In this document: positions 1 to 8,795 of the stretch, piece after piece
How positions within the stretch are numbered: the stretch's first letter is position 1
How the letters are laid out: every line of letters begins with the position of its first letter
The notes under the pieces: generated by a model
The model's input: the letters and a program-made list of their open reading frames with translations, nothing else
Databases searched by the model: none
Told to the model about the DNA's origin: nothing
Assembly: GCF_020873875.1 (NCBI RefSeq)
Contig: NZ_JAHWGU010000011.1
Location: forward strand, 186,001 to 250,000
Source of the DNA: Actinoplanes sp. DH11
GTDB lineage: Bacteria; Actinomycetota; Actinomycetes; Mycobacteriales; Micromonosporaceae
Length of the DNA: 64,000 nucleotides
Reading direction: 5' to 3'
Made by a program: the position numbers and the translations under genes

Positions 1-888
1 ATCGCGATCGCGACGGCGGTCCTGGCGGCCACGGCGCTGTTCGGCTCGTACACCAACAGCCTGGCCAGCGCGCTCGCCGACGCCGGGGTGGGCGAGGTCG
101 GCGCGGAGATCCTGGGGATGCTCAACATCGCCAACCCGCGCAGCCTGGTCGGCCTGCTGATCGGTTCCGCGGTCGTGTTCCTCTTCTCCGGCCTGGCGAT
201 CAACGCGGTCTCGCGGTCCGCCGGCGCCGTGGTGATGGAGGTCCGCCGGCAGTTCCGGGAGTTCCCCGGGATCATGGACGGCACCCAGCGCCCGGAGTAC
301 GGCCGGGTGGTCGACATCTGCACCCGGGACGCGCAGCGCGAGCTGCTCACCCCCGGTCTGCTGGCGATCATGGCCCCGATCGCGGTGGGCTTCGGGCTGG
401 GCCCGGGCGCGCTCGCGGCCTACCTCGCCGGCGCGATCGGCACGGGCACGCTGATGGCGGTCTTCCTCTCCAACTCCGGTGGCGCGTGGGACAACGCCAA
501 GAAGCTGGTCGAGGACGGCAACTACGGCGGCAAGGGCTCCGAGGCGCACGCCGCCACGGTGATCGGCGACACGGTCGGTGACCCGTTCAAGGACACCGCC
601 GGCCCGGCGATCAACCCGCTGCTCAAGGTGATGAACCTGGTGTCGCTGCTGATCGCCCCGGCGGTCGTGGCGGTGACCTACGGCACCGACGCGAACCTCG
701 GTCTGCGGGTCGGTGTGGCGATCCTCGCGGTCGCGATCGTGACCGCTGCCGTCGTGTGGAGCAAGCGCAAGCCGATCTCGATGGGCGACGACGCCTCCGC
801 GGCCTCCGCGGCCGGTGCCGGCGACACCGGGAAGGCCGCGCGGGACGCCCGCGAGACGCCCGGTCCGCGGGTCAAGGACAACGTCTGA
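1..888 (+). CDS. hppA: Membrane-bound proton-translocating pyrophosphatase, C-terminal part (5' end outside window)
   Basis: The reading frame is open from base 1 and ends with TGA at 886-888, so the gene starts upstream of the window. The fragment (295 residues) has several hydrophobic helices and the family signatures GGAWDNAKK and GDTVGDPFKDTAGPAINP, which belong to the C-terminal core of H+-PPases. These couple PPi hydrolysis to ion pumping across the cytoplasmic membrane. The residues that separate K+-dependent from K+-independent enzymes lie just before the window, so the subclass cannot be called. The last 40 residues are a polar Ala/Gly-rich tail. A strong terminator hairpin follows. 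Confidence 0.95.
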   Translation: MAIATAVLAATALFGSYTNSLASALADAGVGEVGAEILGMLNIANPRSLVGLLIGSAVVFLFSGLAINAVSRSAGAVVMEVRRQFREFPGIMDGTQRPEYGRVVDICTRDAQRELLTPGLLAIMAPIAVGFGLGPGALAAYLAGAIGTGTLMAVFLSNSGGAWDNAKKLVEDGNYGGKGSEAHAATVIGDTVGDPFKDTAGPAINPLLKVMNLVSLLIAPAVVAVTYGTDANLGLRVGVAILAVAIVTAAVVWSKRKPISMGDDASAASAAGAGDTGKAARDARETPGPRVKDNV

Positions 889-906
889 CCAGGACGAATC
901 GCATGA

Positions 907-937
907 CGAAGGGCACCCGGCCACCGGGTGCCCTTCG
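907..937 (+). terminator. Intrinsic-type hairpin after hppA
   Basis: A perfect 14-bp inverted repeat (907-920 with 924-937) has a 3-nt loop and lies 18 bases after the hppA stop. No long T-run follows, which is usual for high-GC actinobacteria. It separates hppA from the next gene. Confidence 0.8.
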
Positions 938-991
938 CTATGACTCGATCGAGGCGTGTGGAGTGTCCGCCTGTGGCCGTACTCTGCTCCC

Positions 992-1522
992 ATGCGCGCG
1001 GTCCGACCGATATCCCTGGCTCTCGTCCTCGTGCTCGCTGTGCCGCTGGGCGCCTGTTCCGGGCAGCCCGGCGCGCAGGCCTGGGCCGCCCTGGTCTGCA
1101 CCGCTCTCAGCCCGTGGCGCAGCGAGATCGATTCGCTCGCCGGTCGCACGCGGGCGCAGATGACCGCCGAGACGACGCCCGGCCAGGCGAAGGAAAACCT
1201 GACCCGGCTCTTCGACGGCGCGGCCGACGCCAGCGAGAAGGCGCGGGCCGAGGTGGAGCGGGCCGGCGTGCCGGACGTGGACGAGGGCGAGCGGATCGCC
1301 GACGGCTTCCAGGGCTCGCTGGCCGGCATCCGGGATGCCTACGGCCATGCCCGCAGCGGCATCGAGGTGCTCGCGACGAGTCCCGCCAAGACCTTCTACA
1401 CCGAGGTCGCCAAGGTGGTCGACCAGCTCTCCGCGGAGTACGAGAAGAGCAGCCTGGACACGACGAAACTGGAGTCGGTGGAGTTGCGGCAGGCGTTCGA
1501 CTCGCTGCCGGAGTGTCAGTGA
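992..1522 (+). CDS. Small secreted lipoprotein, unknown function
   Basis: The protein has 176 residues. Starting at ATG 992 gives a short basic N-region, a hydrophobic core and the lipobox LGAC (Cys at about residue 22), so it is predicted to be lipid-anchored outside the membrane. An upstream in-frame start at 956 would bury the signal peptide and is disfavoured. The mature part is mostly charged and helical, with no catalytic motif I recognise; a Cys near the start (VCTAL) and one near the end (PECQ) could form a disulfide. It is followed after 13 bases by another unknown gene. Confidence 0.7.
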   Translation: MRAVRPISLALVLVLAVPLGACSGQPGAQAWAALVCTALSPWRSEIDSLAGRTRAQMTAETTPGQAKENLTRLFDGAADASEKARAEVERAGVPDVDEGERIADGFQGSLAGIRDAYGHARSGIEVLATSPAKTFYTEVAKVVDQLSAEYEKSSLDTTKLESVELRQAFDSLPECQ

Positions 1523-1535
1523 AGGTTCCGTTGAG

Positions 1536-2270
1536 ATGACCGAGGCGGGGTGGCCGCTGATACCGCGCGAGGTCCTTCCGCCGCCGGTCCCGGTGGTGCG
1601 GCGGACCGCCCGGCGTGGTGCCTCGAGCCGGAAACCGGGTCGCCAGCTGCCGATGTTCGGTGCGGAGACGACCGAGCCCTCGCCGGCCGACCTCGCCGGT
1701 CTGCTGGCCGGGCCGGGCCGGCTCGACCGGATGGGCGGCACGGCCCGGGTGTCGGTCCGGGTGGATGCGGCGTGGCGGGTGCACGTGCTGGTCAGCGAGT
1801 TCGTCGCACGCGGGCTGACGGCAACCTGGGCACCGGCTGACGAGCCCGAGGCACCGACCGACGAGCCCGAGGCTGCGGCGGAGACGGAGGAGTGCGATGC
1901 GCCGGAATCCGGCACACCGGTTCAGCTCTTCGACGTCCGTACCGCGTACTCCCGGAGGTTGAACGCTCTGGCGAACGCCTGGCCGCAGGCCGCCGCCCAG
2001 CTCTTTCTCAGCGGACCTCGGCTGCGGCTCTGGGTGGCCGCCGCCGGTGGGCCCCGGCCCGGCGGGTACGCCCTCAGCCTGAACCCCGCCGCCGACACCC
2101 GTCCGGTCGAGGCCGCGCTGATCAGAGCCGGTCTGGCGGGGCGGCTGTCGGAAGACGGACGTGTCTGGCTCGTCACCGGTCGCCGTCGTCTGACACGCCT
2201 GGCCGAACTCGTCGGAGAACGCCCCTCAGCAGCACCGGAAGAGCTGTGGCCGGGCGGCGCACCTGCGTGA
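1536..2270 (+). CDS. Hypothetical protein upstream of topA
   Basis: The protein has 244 residues and no signal peptide or membrane segment. The start at ATG 1536 is 13 bases after the lipoprotein stop. The N-terminal part is basic (around VVRRTARRGASSRKPGRQ), the middle has an acidic run of DEPEAPTDEPEAAAETEE type, and the C-terminal half (roughly 130-240) is compact and Leu/Arg-rich. I recognise no family. GC pattern and codon use match the neighbours, so it is probably a real gene and possibly cotranscribed with the lipoprotein. Confidence 0.6.
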   Translation: MTEAGWPLIPREVLPPPVPVVRRTARRGASSRKPGRQLPMFGAETTEPSPADLAGLLAGPGRLDRMGGTARVSVRVDAAWRVHVLVSEFVARGLTATWAPADEPEAPTDEPEAAAETEECDAPESGTPVQLFDVRTAYSRRLNALANAWPQAAAQLFLSGPRLRLWVAAAGGPRPGGYALSLNPAADTRPVEAALIRAGLAGRLSEDGRVWLVTGRRRLTRLAELVGERPSAAPEELWPGGAPA

Positions 2271-2284
2271 TCTTCCGGGATTGT

Positions 2285-2330
2285 GTCCGACACGACACCA
2301 CTTTCGCGGTGTACGGTGTCGCGGTCGGAC
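2285..2330 (+). terminator. Imperfect hairpin between the hypothetical gene and topA
   Basis: Two nested arm pairs (2285-2290 with 2325-2330; 2293-2299 with 2315-2321) form a long interrupted stem. The hairpin lies 14 bases after the preceding stop and about 135 bases before topA. It may end upstream transcription or belong to the topA leader. There is no T-run. Confidence 0.4.
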
Positions 2331-2465
2331 GCATGCGGTGGCCGGACCGTTACCATCCGACTGCGGGGCTCCCCGGGAATGCAGGCTTGTCCGGCGCGTT
2401 ACGTTGAACATCTGTGCTCCGCCGGGCGAGACGGCGAGCGCCGAGTCTTGATAGCTGGGAGTGCC

Positions 2466-5282
2466 GTGCCGAGTAACGCCAGGACGACCCGTCTGGTCAT
2501 CGTCGAGTCCCCGTCGAAGGCCAAGACGATCGCCGGTTATCTGGGCCCCGACTATCTGGTCGAGGCCTCCGTCGGCCACATCCGCGACCTGCCGAGAAAC
2601 GCCGAAGAGGTCCCCGACGAGTACAAGGGCCAGCCCTGGGCCCGGCTCGGGGTCGACGTCGACAACGGCTTCCACGCTCTCTACGTGGTCTCCGAGGGCC
2701 GCAAGCAGCAGGTCGCCAAGCTGCGGAAGCTGGCCAAGGAGGTCGACGAGATCTTCCTCGCCACCGATGAGGACCGCGAGGGCGAGGCCATCGCCTGGCA
2801 CCTGATCGAGACGATCAAGCCCAAGGTCCCGGTCAAGCGGATGGTCTTCCACGAGATCACCAAGCCGGCCATCCAGGCCGCCGTGGCGAACCCGCGTGAC
2901 ATCGACCGTTCCCTGGTGGATGCCCAGGAGGCACGCCGCATCCTGGACCGGCTGTACGGGTACGAGGTCAGCCCGGTCCTGTGGAAGAAGGTGATGCCGA
3001 AACTCTCCGCAGGGCGTGTCCAGTCCGTCGCCACCCGCATCGTGGTGGAGCGGGAGCGGCAGCGCATGGCCTTCCGGACCGCGGAGTACTGGGACATCCT
3101 CGCCTCCCTGTCCGTGCAGGGCCAGGCCGAGGGCGCCCGGCAGTTCCAGGCCACCCTGATCGCGCTGGACGGCGACCGGATCGCCACCGGCAAGGACTTC
3201 GAGCCCACCACCGGCCGCCTGCGCACGGGTTCCGGAGCGGTGCAGCTGGACGGTGACGGCGCCCGCGGGCTGGCCGCCCGTCTGGAGGACCGCCCGTTCA
3301 CCGTCACCCGGGTCGAGGAGAAGCCGTACCGGCGCCGGCCGTACGCGCCGTTCATCACCTCGACGCTGCAGCAGGAGGGCGCCCGCAAGCTGCGGTACTC
3401 CTCGGCACAGACGATGCGCACCGCGCAGAGCCTGTACGAGAAGGGTTACATCACCTACATGCGTACGGACTCGGTGAACCTCTCCGAGACTGCCATCGCC
3501 GCCGCCCGCCGGCAGATCGCCGAGCTCTACGGCGCCAACAACGTGCCGCCGCAGCCGCGCCGCTACACCACGAAGGCGAAGAACGCGCAGGAGGCGCACG
3601 AGGCGATCCGTCCCGCCGGCGACAACTTCCGCACGCCGGGCGAGGTCGCCAAGGAGCTGACCACCGACGAGTTCAAGCTCTACGAGCTGATCTGGCGGCG
3701 CACCATCGCCTCGCAGATGACCGACGCGATCGGCAACTCGGTGAGCGTGCGGATCCGGGCGGTCTCGCCGGCGAATGAGGAGGCCGACTTCGCCGCCTCC
3801 GGCAAGACCATCACCGACCCGGGCTTCCTGCGCGCCTATGTGGAGTCGTCCGACGACGAGTCCGCGGAGGCGGAGGACGCCGAGCGGCGCCTGCCCAACC
3901 TGGTCAAGGACCAGCCGCTGACCGCCGACGAGCTGGCCGCGGTGGGCCACCACACCTCGCCGCCCGCGCGTTACACCGAGGCGTCCCTGGTCAAGGCGCT
4001 GGAGGAGCTGGGCATCGGCCGCCCCTCCACCTACTCGTCGATCATGCAGACCATCCAGGACCGCGGCTACGTGGAGAAGCGCGGCCAGGCGATGATCCCG
4101 TCGTTCCTGGCGTTCGCGGTGATCGGCCTGCTGGAGGGGCACTACCCCCGGCTGGTGGACTACAACTTCACCGCCGCGATGGAGGGCCAGCTCGACGACA
4201 TCGCCGCCGGCGACCACACCCAGCTGGACTTCCTCACCTCCTTCTACTTCGGCACGCAGGTGGCCGGCGCGGACGAGGAGATCGCCAAGGCCGGTGGCCT
4301 GAAGAAGATGGTCACCGAGAACCTCAGTGCGATCGACGCCCGCGTGGTCAACTCGATCCCGCTCTTCGTCGACGAGGAGAACCGCCAGGTCGTCGTCCGG
4401 GTCGGCAAGTTCGGCCCCTACCTGCAGCGCAAGGCCCCGGCCGTGGACGGCGCCGAGGAGCCGGCCGAGGACCGCGCGTCAATCCCGGAGGGGACGGCGC
4501 CCGACGAGCTGACCCCGGAGAAGGTGGCCGAGCTCTTCCTCGCCGGCAACGGCGACCGGTCGCTGGGCGACGACCCGGCCACCGGCGAGCCGGTCGTGGT
4601 CAAGTCCGGCCGCTACGGGGCCTACGTGCAGAGCGGCGAGCGCAGCTCGTCCCTGTTCGCCTCCCAGTCGCCGCAGACGCTCACCCTCGAGCAGGCGTTG
4701 CAGCTGCTCACGCTGCCCCGGCTGGTCGGCAAGGACGCCGACGGCAACGAGATCATCGCGCGCAACGGGCGGTACGGCCCGTTCATCCAGCGGCTCAAGG
4801 ACTCCCGCTCGCTGGAGAGCGAGGAACGCCTCTTCACCGTCACCCTGGACGAGGCGCTCGCGCTGCTGGCGGCGCCGAAGACCCGGCAGCGGGGTGCGGC
4901 CAAGCCGCCGCTGCGGGAGCTGGGCGTGGACCCGGTGACGGAGAAGCCGATGGTGGTCAAGGACGGTCGCTTCGGGCCGTACGTGACCGACGGCGAGACG
5001 AACGCGACGCTGCGGCGCGGCCAGACGCCCGAGGAGCTGACCGTCGAGCAGGCGTCCGAGATGCTCGCCGAGAAGCGCGCCAAGGGCCCGGCCCCGAAGA
5101 AGAAGGCGGCCACGAAGAAGGCGGCGGCCAAGACCGCCGACCCGGCCAAGAAGGCGGCCCCGGCGAAGAAGACCGCCGCCGCGAAGAAGGCCACCCCGGC
5201 CAAGAAGGCGACCGCCGCCAAGAAGACGACGACCGCCAAGAAGGCGGCCGCGCCCCGGAAGACGACGGCCGCCGCCGAGTGA
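2466..5282 (+). CDS. topA: DNA topoisomerase I (type IA)
   Basis: The enzyme relaxes negatively supercoiled DNA through a transient 5'-phosphotyrosine link. The chosen GTG start gives 938 residues beginning PSNARTTRLVIVESPSKAK; the longer frame to 2283 adds unrelated sequence. The TOPRIM motif has VIVESPSKAK near residue 10 and DEDREGE at 101-107. The active-site Tyr is Y331 in ITYMRTDS. The C-terminal part has four repeats of the G-K/R-F/Y-G-P-Y type (about 647, 715, 768, 834) instead of zinc fingers, then a Lys/Ala-rich tail from about 874, as in other actinobacterial TopA, where it aids DNA binding and processivity. The gene ends one base from the convergent oxidase gene. Confidence 0.97.
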   Translation: MPSNARTTRLVIVESPSKAKTIAGYLGPDYLVEASVGHIRDLPRNAEEVPDEYKGQPWARLGVDVDNGFHALYVVSEGRKQQVAKLRKLAKEVDEIFLATDEDREGEAIAWHLIETIKPKVPVKRMVFHEITKPAIQAAVANPRDIDRSLVDAQEARRILDRLYGYEVSPVLWKKVMPKLSAGRVQSVATRIVVERERQRMAFRTAEYWDILASLSVQGQAEGARQFQATLIALDGDRIATGKDFEPTTGRLRTGSGAVQLDGDGARGLAARLEDRPFTVTRVEEKPYRRRPYAPFITSTLQQEGARKLRYSSAQTMRTAQSLYEKGYITYMRTDSVNLSETAIAAARRQIAELYGANNVPPQPRRYTTKAKNAQEAHEAIRPAGDNFRTPGEVAKELTTDEFKLYELIWRRTIASQMTDAIGNSVSVRIRAVSPANEEADFAASGKTITDPGFLRAYVESSDDESAEAEDAERRLPNLVKDQPLTADELAAVGHHTSPPARYTEASLVKALEELGIGRPSTYSSIMQTIQDRGYVEKRGQAMIPSFLAFAVIGLLEGHYPRLVDYNFTAAMEGQLDDIAAGDHTQLDFLTSFYFGTQVAGADEEIAKAGGLKKMVTENLSAIDARVVNSIPLFVDEENRQVVVRVGKFGPYLQRKAPAVDGAEEPAEDRASIPEGTAPDELTPEKVAELFLAGNGDRSLGDDPATGEPVVVKSGRYGAYVQSGERSSSLFASQSPQTLTLEQALQLLTLPRLVGKDADGNEIIARNGRYGPFIQRLKDSRSLESEERLFTVTLDEALALLAAPKTRQRGAAKPPLRELGVDPVTEKPMVVKDGRFGPYVTDGETNATLRRGQTPEELTVEQASEMLAEKRAKGPAPKKKAATKKAAAKTADPAKKAAPAKKTAAAKKATPAKKATAAKKTTTAKKAAAPRKTTAAAE

Positions 5283-5283
5283 G

Positions 5284-6582
5284 TCAGGCGCCCAGCACCC
5301 GGTCCAGGTAATCGTTGGTGAAGACCCGGGCCGGGTCGAGGCGGTCGCGGACCGCCACGAAGTCGTCGAACCTGGGGTACGCGGGACGCAGCGACGCCGC
5401 GTCCCGGTAGTGCAGCTTCCCCCAGTGCGGCCGGCCGCCCAGCGGCTCGCAGAGCGCCTCGACGGCCTTGAAGTACGGCTCGTACTCGTTGCCGAGGAAC
5501 TGGTGCACCGCGACGTAGGCGGACTCCCGGCCGTACCCGTGCGACAGCCACACGTCGTCCGGCCCGGTGAACCGCACCTCGACCGGGAACTGCACCTTGA
5601 ACGGCAGGGTGTCGTAGATCCGGGGGAGGGCGTCGAGCACCTCGGGCAGGGCGCCGCGCGGGATCTCGTACTCCATCTCGGTGAACCGCACCCGCCGCGG
5701 TGAGCAGAAGACGCGGTCGGACCGGTCCGTGTAGGTCCGGGCGCTCAGCGCGCGAGCCGCGACGGCGTTCAGCGCCGGCACCGTGCCCGGCAGCCGCCGC
5801 CCGACCCGGCAGACGCCTTCCCAGAGCGTGTTGGAGAGGAACTCGTCGTCGAGCCAGCCGCGGAACCTCGACAGCGGCTGGTCGTGCACCGGAACGATGT
5901 TGTTGCGCTTGAGCTGGGCCCGGTCGGTGTACGGGTACCAGTAGAACTCCACGTGGTCGTTGCTCGCGATCCACTCCTGCATCCCGGCCAGCACGTCGGC
6001 CAGCGGCATCGGCTGCTCGTCGGCGTGCAGCACGAACCCGGGCACGCAGCGCAGCGTCACGTCGACCAGGATGCCGAGCGCACCGAGCCCGAGCCGGACC
6101 GCCTGGAACTCGGGTGCGTCGGCTGTGAACCGCTCGACCTTGCCGGCCGCGGTCACCATCGTCACCGCTTCCACGCTGGACGCCAGTGTGGAGTACCCGG
6201 CGCCGGTGCCGTGGGTGCCGGTCGCGATGGCGCCGGCGACGGTCTGCGCGTCGATGTCGCCCAGGTTCGGCAGGGCCAGCCCGTGCCCGGCGAGCAGCGC
6301 GTTCAGTGTGGACAGCCGCATCCCGGCCTGCACGGTGACGAGGGGACCGTCCACCGCGACGAGCTGGTTGAGCCGGTGCACGCTCATCCGCTGGTCACCG
6401 GCGACGGCGATCGCGGTGAACGAGTGCCCGCTGCCCACCACCTTCACCCGCCGGCCGGTTGTCGCTGCCTGGTTCACTGAGGCCACGACCTCGTCGACAG
6501 TTCCGGGGGTCAGAAGCTCCGCGACCGATTCCTGGTTGAGGCCCCAGTTGGTCCAGCGACGCGCGTGAACGGGTGTAGTCAT
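5284..6582 (-). CDS. FAD-linked oxidase, D-arabinono-1,4-lactone / gulonolactone oxidase type
   Basis: The protein has 432 residues. The ATG at 6582 has GGAGG about 10 bases upstream. The N-terminal FAD-binding-4 domain has VGSGHSFT, where H53 is at the usual flavin-linking His position. The C-terminal ALO domain contains HWGKLHYR, typical of aldonolactone oxidases and AldO-like alditol oxidases. The substrate cannot be read from sequence; a sugar lactone or polyol is likely. It diverges from a TetR gene across a region with large inverted repeats (6673-6727), suggesting TetR control. Confidence 0.85.
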   Translation of the reverse strand: MTTPVHARRWTNWGLNQESVAELLTPGTVDEVVASVNQAATTGRRVKVVGSGHSFTAIAVAGDQRMSVHRLNQLVAVDGPLVTVQAGMRLSTLNALLAGHGLALPNLGDIDAQTVAGAIATGTHGTGAGYSTLASSVEAVTMVTAAGKVERFTADAPEFQAVRLGLGALGILVDVTLRCVPGFVLHADEQPMPLADVLAGMQEWIASNDHVEFYWYPYTDRAQLKRNNIVPVHDQPLSRFRGWLDDEFLSNTLWEGVCRVGRRLPGTVPALNAVAARALSARTYTDRSDRVFCSPRRVRFTEMEYEIPRGALPEVLDALPRIYDTLPFKVQFPVEVRFTGPDDVWLSHGYGRESAYVAVHQFLGNEYEPYFKAVEALCEPLGGRPHWGKLHYRDAASLRPAYPRFDDFVAVRDRLDPARVFTNDYLDRVLGA

Positions 6583-6672
6583 TCCGGCTTTTGTCCTCCG
6601 TCCGAGCGGACACCGGCACCTGGCGTCCCGTCGATGCGCCTCGCTCGTTGATCCGAGTAACGTTCGATTTAA

Positions 6673-6727
6673 CACTGAGACTTATTCATGACCATGCTTG
6701 CGCCGACGTCGTGAACAAGTCTCACTG
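6673..6727. promoter_or_regulatory. Paired inverted operator between the lactone oxidase and tetR genes
   Basis: Two 20-bp arms (6673-6692 and 6708-6727) are inverted copies of each other matching at 17 of 20 positions, with core TGAGACTTRTTCAYGAC, separated by 15 bases. They fill the divergent promoter region (6583-6747). This is the arrangement expected for a TetR dimer pair controlling both genes. TetR binding is inferred. Confidence 0.6.
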
Positions 6728-6747
6728 CTGAGAGGGAGTGGCGACGC

Positions 6748-7377
6748 GTGTCGACACCAACCGTCAGTACCGGTCCGCTGCGGCGGGTTCCGGTGCAGGG
6801 CAGAAGCGTTGCCCGGGTACAGCGCATGCTCGACGCCTGCGCGGAGCTGGTGGACGAGGTCGGTTACGAAGGCCTCACCACCACCCTGCTGGCTGAGCGT
6901 GCCGAGGTCGCCATCGGTTCGGTCTACCAGTTCTTCCCCGACAAGAGGGCCATCGTGCAGGCATTGGCGCTGCGCAACATGGATGCGTACCTGCAGAGTC
7001 TCTCCGATCGCTTCGCCAGCGAGACGTTCACCCATTGGTGGGACGCCGTCGACGCCGCGATCGACGGGTACATCCACATGCACCGCAGCGTTCCGGGCTT
7101 CCGGACGCTGCACTTCGGTGATGTGGTGGACCTGCACCTGCTCGACTCCGACCGGGACAACAACGCGGTCATCGCCGAGCGCCTGGCCGAGCTGCTGGTC
7201 GAGCAGTTCCAGCTGATGGACCGGGTCCGGCTGCGGTTCGCGCTGCAGATCTCGGTGGAGGCGGCGGACGCGCTGATCAAGCTGGCGTTCCGGCGCGACC
7301 CGGGCGGCGACGACGCCGTGCTCATCGAGGCCAAGGCGTTGATAAGGGAGTACCTGCACCGCCACGTGAACGCCTGA
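6748..7377 (+). CDS. TetR-family transcriptional regulator
   Basis: The protein has 209 residues with a GTG start behind GAGAGGGAG. The N-terminal helix-turn-helix (about 25-72) reads LTTTLLAERAEVAIGSVYQFFPDKRAIV, a classic TetR DNA-binding domain. The C-terminal ligand domain is variable. It is divergent from the FAD oxidase gene, with an inverted operator between them, and convergent with the PLP enzyme gene 4 bases away. It probably represses itself and the oxidase. Confidence 0.9.
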   Translation: MSTPTVSTGPLRRVPVQGRSVARVQRMLDACAELVDEVGYEGLTTTLLAERAEVAIGSVYQFFPDKRAIVQALALRNMDAYLQSLSDRFASETFTHWWDAVDAAIDGYIHMHRSVPGFRTLHFGDVVDLHLLDSDRDNNAVIAERLAELLVEQFQLMDRVRLRFALQISVEAADALIKLAFRRDPGGDDAVLIEAKALIREYLHRHVNA

Positions 7378-7381
7378 GCGG

Positions 7382-8587
7382 TCACCCCAGGAAAGCACGG
7401 CCTTCTCCGCGGTACGTGAGGGCCGGCGTCGCTGTCCCACCGTCGATCAGCTGCAGCTCGTTGACGCGTTCGCACAGCTCGCCGGCCTTGGCGTGGCGGA
7501 ACCAGACCCGGTCGCCGGGACGCAGCTCGTCGGCGGCCGGACCGAGCAGGGGCGTCTGCACCTCGCCGGCGCCCTCATCACTCTTGAAGCCGAGCCCTTC
7601 CGGCAGGAACGGCGTGGGCAGCCGGGACCGCTCGGCCGGCCCGGAGGCGATCCAGCCGCCGCCCAGCACTGTCGCCATCCGCGGCGCCGGGCGGCGGACC
7701 ACGGACAGCGCGAAGAAGGCGGCCGGCGACGGGCGCCAGCTGCGGTACGCGTCGAAGAGGGTCGGACCGTAGAGCCCGGAGCCGGCGGTGACCTCGGTGA
7801 CCGACGGGTCGGCGCTCGTCGCGGCGACGCTGCCGGTGCCGCCGCCGTTCACGAACTCCAGGTCGGCGTGCTCCCGGATCGCCCGCACCGCCGCCGCGCG
7901 CCGGCCCAGCAGCTCGGGCAGGGCCTTCTTCTGCATCAGGCGGATCGCGCGGGCGTAAACGGCCCGGCCCGGCGGGTCGTCGCCGACCCCGGCGATGTGT
8001 GCCTCGTAGGACATCACTCCGACCAGCTGGAAACCCGGCCGCTCGGAGATCTTGCGGGCCAGGGCGCCGGCCTGTCCGGCGGAGTGCACCGGCGAGCGGC
8101 GTACCCCGATGTGCAGCGGACCGGCCGGTCGCCAGGAGGCGTCGACGTCCATGCAGAGCCGGATCGGCGGGCGGCCCGCCGGGGCCGAGGTCTGGTCGAC
8201 CAGGTCCAGCTGGGCGGGGTGGTCGACCATGATGGCGATGGCGGCGGCCAGTGCCGGATCGGCGGCCAGCTCCCGCAGCGCGGTCCGGTCCGCTGTCGGG
8301 TACGCCACCAGGACGTCGTCGGTCACGCCGGTGCGCACCAGCCAGATCGCCTCGGGCAGCGTGTAGGCCATCACGCCGTGCCAGCCGGGCCGGGCCAGGA
8401 CCCGTTCCAGCAGCGCACGGCAGCGCACCGATTTGCTGGCGACCCGGATCGGCTTGCCTGCGGCCCGCCGGGTCAGGTGGTCGGCATTGTCGTCGAAAGC
8501 GGCCAGATCCACCGCGGCGACCGGGGTCTCCAGGTGGTCGGTCGCCTTGTCGAGCCGCCGGCGCAGTGCGATGCGGTCAGTGAGCAC
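7382..8587 (-). CDS. Alanine-racemase-fold PLP enzyme (D-threonine aldolase / D-serine deaminase-like)
   Basis: The protein has 401 residues. The N-terminal alanine racemase barrel carries the probable PLP lysine K52 in RVASKSVRC, followed by strands such as MVDHPAQLDLVD and LCMDVDASWR; the C-terminal domain resembles the metal-binding D-ser_dehydrat region with WFRHAKAGELCERVNEL. Members cleave or deaminate D-hydroxy amino acids; the exact substrate is not evident. In related actinobacteria such genes often sit near FAD-linked lactone oxidase genes, as here. Confidence 0.8.
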   Translation of the reverse strand: MLTDRIALRRRLDKATDHLETPVAAVDLAAFDDNADHLTRRAAGKPIRVASKSVRCRALLERVLARPGWHGVMAYTLPEAIWLVRTGVTDDVLVAYPTADRTALRELAADPALAAAIAIMVDHPAQLDLVDQTSAPAGRPPIRLCMDVDASWRPAGPLHIGVRRSPVHSAGQAGALARKISERPGFQLVGVMSYEAHIAGVGDDPPGRAVYARAIRLMQKKALPELLGRRAAAVRAIREHADLEFVNGGGTGSVAATSADPSVTEVTAGSGLYGPTLFDAYRSWRPSPAAFFALSVVRRPAPRMATVLGGGWIASGPAERSRLPTPFLPEGLGFKSDEGAGEVQTPLLGPAADELRPGDRVWFRHAKAGELCERVNELQLIDGGTATPALTYRGEGRAFLG

Positions 8588-8795
8588 ACGAGTACGTTAA
8601 CGGCTGTCGAGGGCAACGCGAAAGACATTCATCTCTGTTCCACTCGACAGTGCGCGTCACGCTGAGGCCGCCGGACCCCATGTGAGCTGCGGCGGCCGGT
8701 TACAGTGCTCCGAGCAGTGACCACGGGAGGTAGGGGCCATCAGTACCGACAAACGCCAGGACAGCGGCCCTGTCGACCTGTCCGGAGCGGCAGCG

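Noticed and set aside
2226..4217. 663-codon antisense ORF over topA
   Set aside because: Arg/Gly/Leu-rich shadow of the topA reading frame; typical of very GC-rich DNA. The same holds for the long antisense frames over 7493-8665, 17012-18802, 36778-39177, 45942-48017 and 49503-50897.
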